20,312 bases of DNA. Origin: a virus. Made by a program: the position numbers and the translations under genes. Below are positions 19,895 to 20,312 of the stretch, one piece after another; position 1 is the stretch's first letter, and every line of letters begins with the position of its first letter. The notes under the pieces are model-generated. The model was not told where the DNA came from. It was given only the letters and a program-made list of their open reading frames with translations, and searched no databases. The stretch covers positions 1 through 20,312 of the IMG/VR virus record IMGVR_UViG_3300021959_000533. The stretch is one strand, 5' to 3'.

Positions 19895-20312
19895 TTAATC
19901 CCTAATCAACACGATATCGAAGTTAGCTGTCACTCTGGAATCGTTGCCGCTTACATTATCAACCCTAACATCAATATCAGTTTTTTCAGGTATACGAAGA
20001 GGTGCGTGATAGTCATAGCGATAATGGCCAGACGATTCTGCTATATGAGCAATTCGAAAAGGTTTACCGAATAGCCTGTGATACATAAGGATCTGGCAAT
20101 TCTTGTTTGAATCAATTGTCCCGTCTAACGCCACCATGTAGCCTGTGTGCCCCGCAGGGACGGTATAAACGGCCATTAGCGTTTGGGCATAGGCGACATC
20201 AATCTGAGCCACAACGGTGCCTGTGCCGCTTGTAACACGCGCTGTGATCGTTCCCACGTTTGCACCATCTTCATAGGTCATGCGAAAAACGCGAACAAAA
20301 GTGCTTGTGGTA
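19895..20312 (-). CDS. C-terminal part of a virion-surface-type protein (partial)
   Basis: The frame stays open from the stop at 19895 through an internal ATG at 20281 to the right edge, so the gene is cut by the window and probably continues. About 138 residues are visible, with a beta-rich pattern: NVGTITARVTSG, TLMAVYTVPAGHTGYMVAL, LRIPEKTDIDVRVDN and VTANFDIVLI. 'YTvPaGktgyl' beta-sandwich domains are common in phage decoration, fibre or other structural proteins. Its position beside the holin in a late leftward unit suits a virion protein, but the exact one cannot be told. Confidence 0.5.
   Translation of the reverse strand, partial: TTSTFVRVFRMTYEDGANVGTITARVTSGTGTVVAQIDVAYAQTLMAVYTVPAGHTGYMVALDGTIDSNKNCQILMYHRLFGKPFRIAHIAESSGHYRYDYHAPLRIPEKTDIDVRVDNVSGNDSRVTANFDIVLIRD

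Overview
The window is a continuous piece of a tailed double-stranded DNA phage with a siphovirus-type (long, non-contractile tail) gene set. The evidence is a tape measure gene preceded by a lambda G/T-type frameshift pair, a tail tube protein, a terminase pair, portal, scaffold and major capsid, and no sheath or baseplate genes. NinB, NinG, an O-like initiator, ERF, a YqaJ-type exonuclease and an SSB with a DDDIPF tail suggest a proteobacterial host. The host genus cannot be read from the sequence. No integrase or CI-like repressor is visible here, so lifestyle is undecided.

Layout. Positions 3-12048 (minus strand) form one late unit. Read in transcription order it is: DUF5675 protein, TerS, TerL, portal, minor head protein with an added HExxH domain, two small acidic proteins, scaffold, major capsid, terminator, small basic protein, connector, neck protein, tail terminator, tail tube, G/GT chaperones, tape measure and a tail-tip protein. 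Genes are tightly coupled: TAATG or RTGA overlaps occur at many junctions. Positions 12086-12148 hold back-to-back promoters, the minus one for the late unit and the plus one for a small rightward unit.

Positions 12175-13146 (plus) hold five small genes. A site matching the bacterial chromosomal parS consensus is embedded in the end of the third. Positions 13139-17262 (minus) are the early replication unit, in transcription order: a small HTH regulator, an O-like initiator carrying a candidate origin, a putative helicase loader, NinB, NinG, a small acidic protein, a metallophosphoesterase and a DUF3310 protein. A plus-strand promoter/terminator pair over the initiator start resembles a lambda OOP-type antisense RNA.

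Positions 17312-17347 carry a dyad that places two opposed promoters on the same DNA. One drives the replication unit and the other the rightward recombination unit 17373-19419 (two small proteins, ERF annealing protein, YqaJ exonuclease, SSB, zinc-ribbon protein). A 71-nt element that folds on paper into a complete four-way cloverleaf fills the convergent gap at 19425-19495. The window ends on the minus strand with a holin and a partial virion-surface-type protein.

The best leads for unusual biology are the cloverleaf element, the parS-like site, the overlapping mirror promoters, the OOP-like antisense unit, and the putative metalloprotease domain fused to the minor head protein. All calls are by eye from sequence; no database search was run.
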